Shown here one piece after another: positions 63,747 to 64,000 of a DNA stretch of 64,000 bases. The notes below the pieces were generated by a model. That model made no database searches. It saw only the letters and a program-made list of their open reading frames with translations, and had not been told where the DNA came from. This DNA comes from JBKBIP01 sp046297495 (GTDB taxonomy: Bacteria > Planctomycetota > Planctomycetia > Gemmatales > Gemmataceae): positions 46,438-110,437 of the forward strand of contig JBKBIP010000022.1 in the NCBI GenBank assembly GCA_046297495.1. The letters are read 5' to 3'. Within the stretch, counting starts at the first letter, position 1. Each line of letters starts with the position of its first letter. The translations under genes and the position numbers were made by a program.

Positions 63747-64000
63747 TTACAACGCTTCGAACGAGCGGTGCAATTCCCGGAAGACCGGGAGCCACGGATC
63801 CTGTTCCCAAATGCACAGGAACACTGACCTTCCGTGTCTTGCCAGCTTGCAGCCGATGCGGATGAGATCGTCGATCACTTTCCGCAGGCGCTTGCGCTCT
63901 ACATCGGTCTTCACGGGCAACAACCCCTTTGCGGTCAATGCCTTCTGGCCTATAAAGCGAAGCGTGTTGAATGCCAGCATGGCGACGGTGAGGATGAGAC
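63747..64000 (-). mobile_element. Transposase C-terminal fragment (IS1380-like), runs off the edge
   Basis: The last about 84 residues visible, 'LILTVAMLAFNTLRFIGQKA' then 'ERKRLRKVIDDLIRIGCKLARHG' and a TAA stop at 63747, resemble the C-terminal end of IS1380-type transposases. The reading frame is open to the window edge, so the catalytic DDE core is outside. A 12-G run lies just downstream (63705-63716); no terminal inverted repeat could be defined. Confidence 0.5.

Overview
The window comes from a GC-rich planctomycete, most likely of the Gemmataceae/Gemmatales type. The signs are a stand-alone 16S rRNA gene with planctomycete-like sequence, a DUF1501 protein with a twin-arginine signal, a secreted HEAT-repeat protein, very long ExbD-like proteins with low-complexity linkers, and a Pfa-type secondary-lipid synthase. 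Two assembly gaps (N runs) lie inside coding sequence at 37208-37301 and 41978-42075. Both window edges cut genes: a HEAT-repeat protein on the left and a transposase on the right.

Layout. 1-9.6 kb: secreted HEAT-repeat protein (partial), a small helical secreted protein, nnrE/DUF167/yggS, a flavoprotein pseudogene with a large internal deletion, a thin [2Fe-2S] ferredoxin, a Cys-containing secreted protein and a PMCA-type Ca2+ ATPase. 9.7-16.2 kb: frr and pyrH separated by a repeat-rich hairpin region, a complete WGR/PARP ADP-ribosyltransferase, a DUF1501 protein with a textbook terminator, and moaD-moaE-moaA. 16.3-21.3 kb: a 1019-residue FAD/Fe-S dehydrogenase, two membrane proteins and folE.

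21.4-36.9 kb is the standout. It is one minus-strand operon, pfaD-pfaA-pfaC-oleA-oleB, whose genes mostly overlap by a few bases. PfaD, PfaA (KS-AT-ACP-ACP-KR-DH) and PfaC (KS-CLF-four hotdog folds) form an iterative polyunsaturated-acyl synthase. OleA and OleB are the head-to-head acyl condensing enzyme and the beta-lactone decarboxylase of long-chain olefin synthesis. Linking them suggests a dedicated pathway in which the synthase's acyl chains are joined head to head into long polyunsaturated ketones or hydrocarbons. OleC, OleD and the phosphopantetheinyl transferase are not in the window.

37-44.9 kb: an ExbB/TolQ channel with two unusual ExbD-like partners carrying a repeated periplasmic domain, then purQ-nadC-birA. 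45-47.1 kb: the 16S rRNA as an isolated transcription unit with its own promoter, boxA, processing stem and terminator; no 23S or 5S follows. 47.1-54.5 kb: a cell-surface polysaccharide locus (ABC-2 permease, ATPase, large two-domain GT2, methyltransferase, two paralogous GT4 enzymes). 55-64 kb: a membrane GTPase, a YyaL/DUF255 thioredoxin-like protein, an Hsp70/DUF3731 protein, a COG2509 FAD dehydrogenase and a transposase end. Two copies of a long palindromic REP-like hairpin lie at 54.93-55.02 and 61.98-62.04 kb. No tRNA, CRISPR array or 23S/5S gene was seen.
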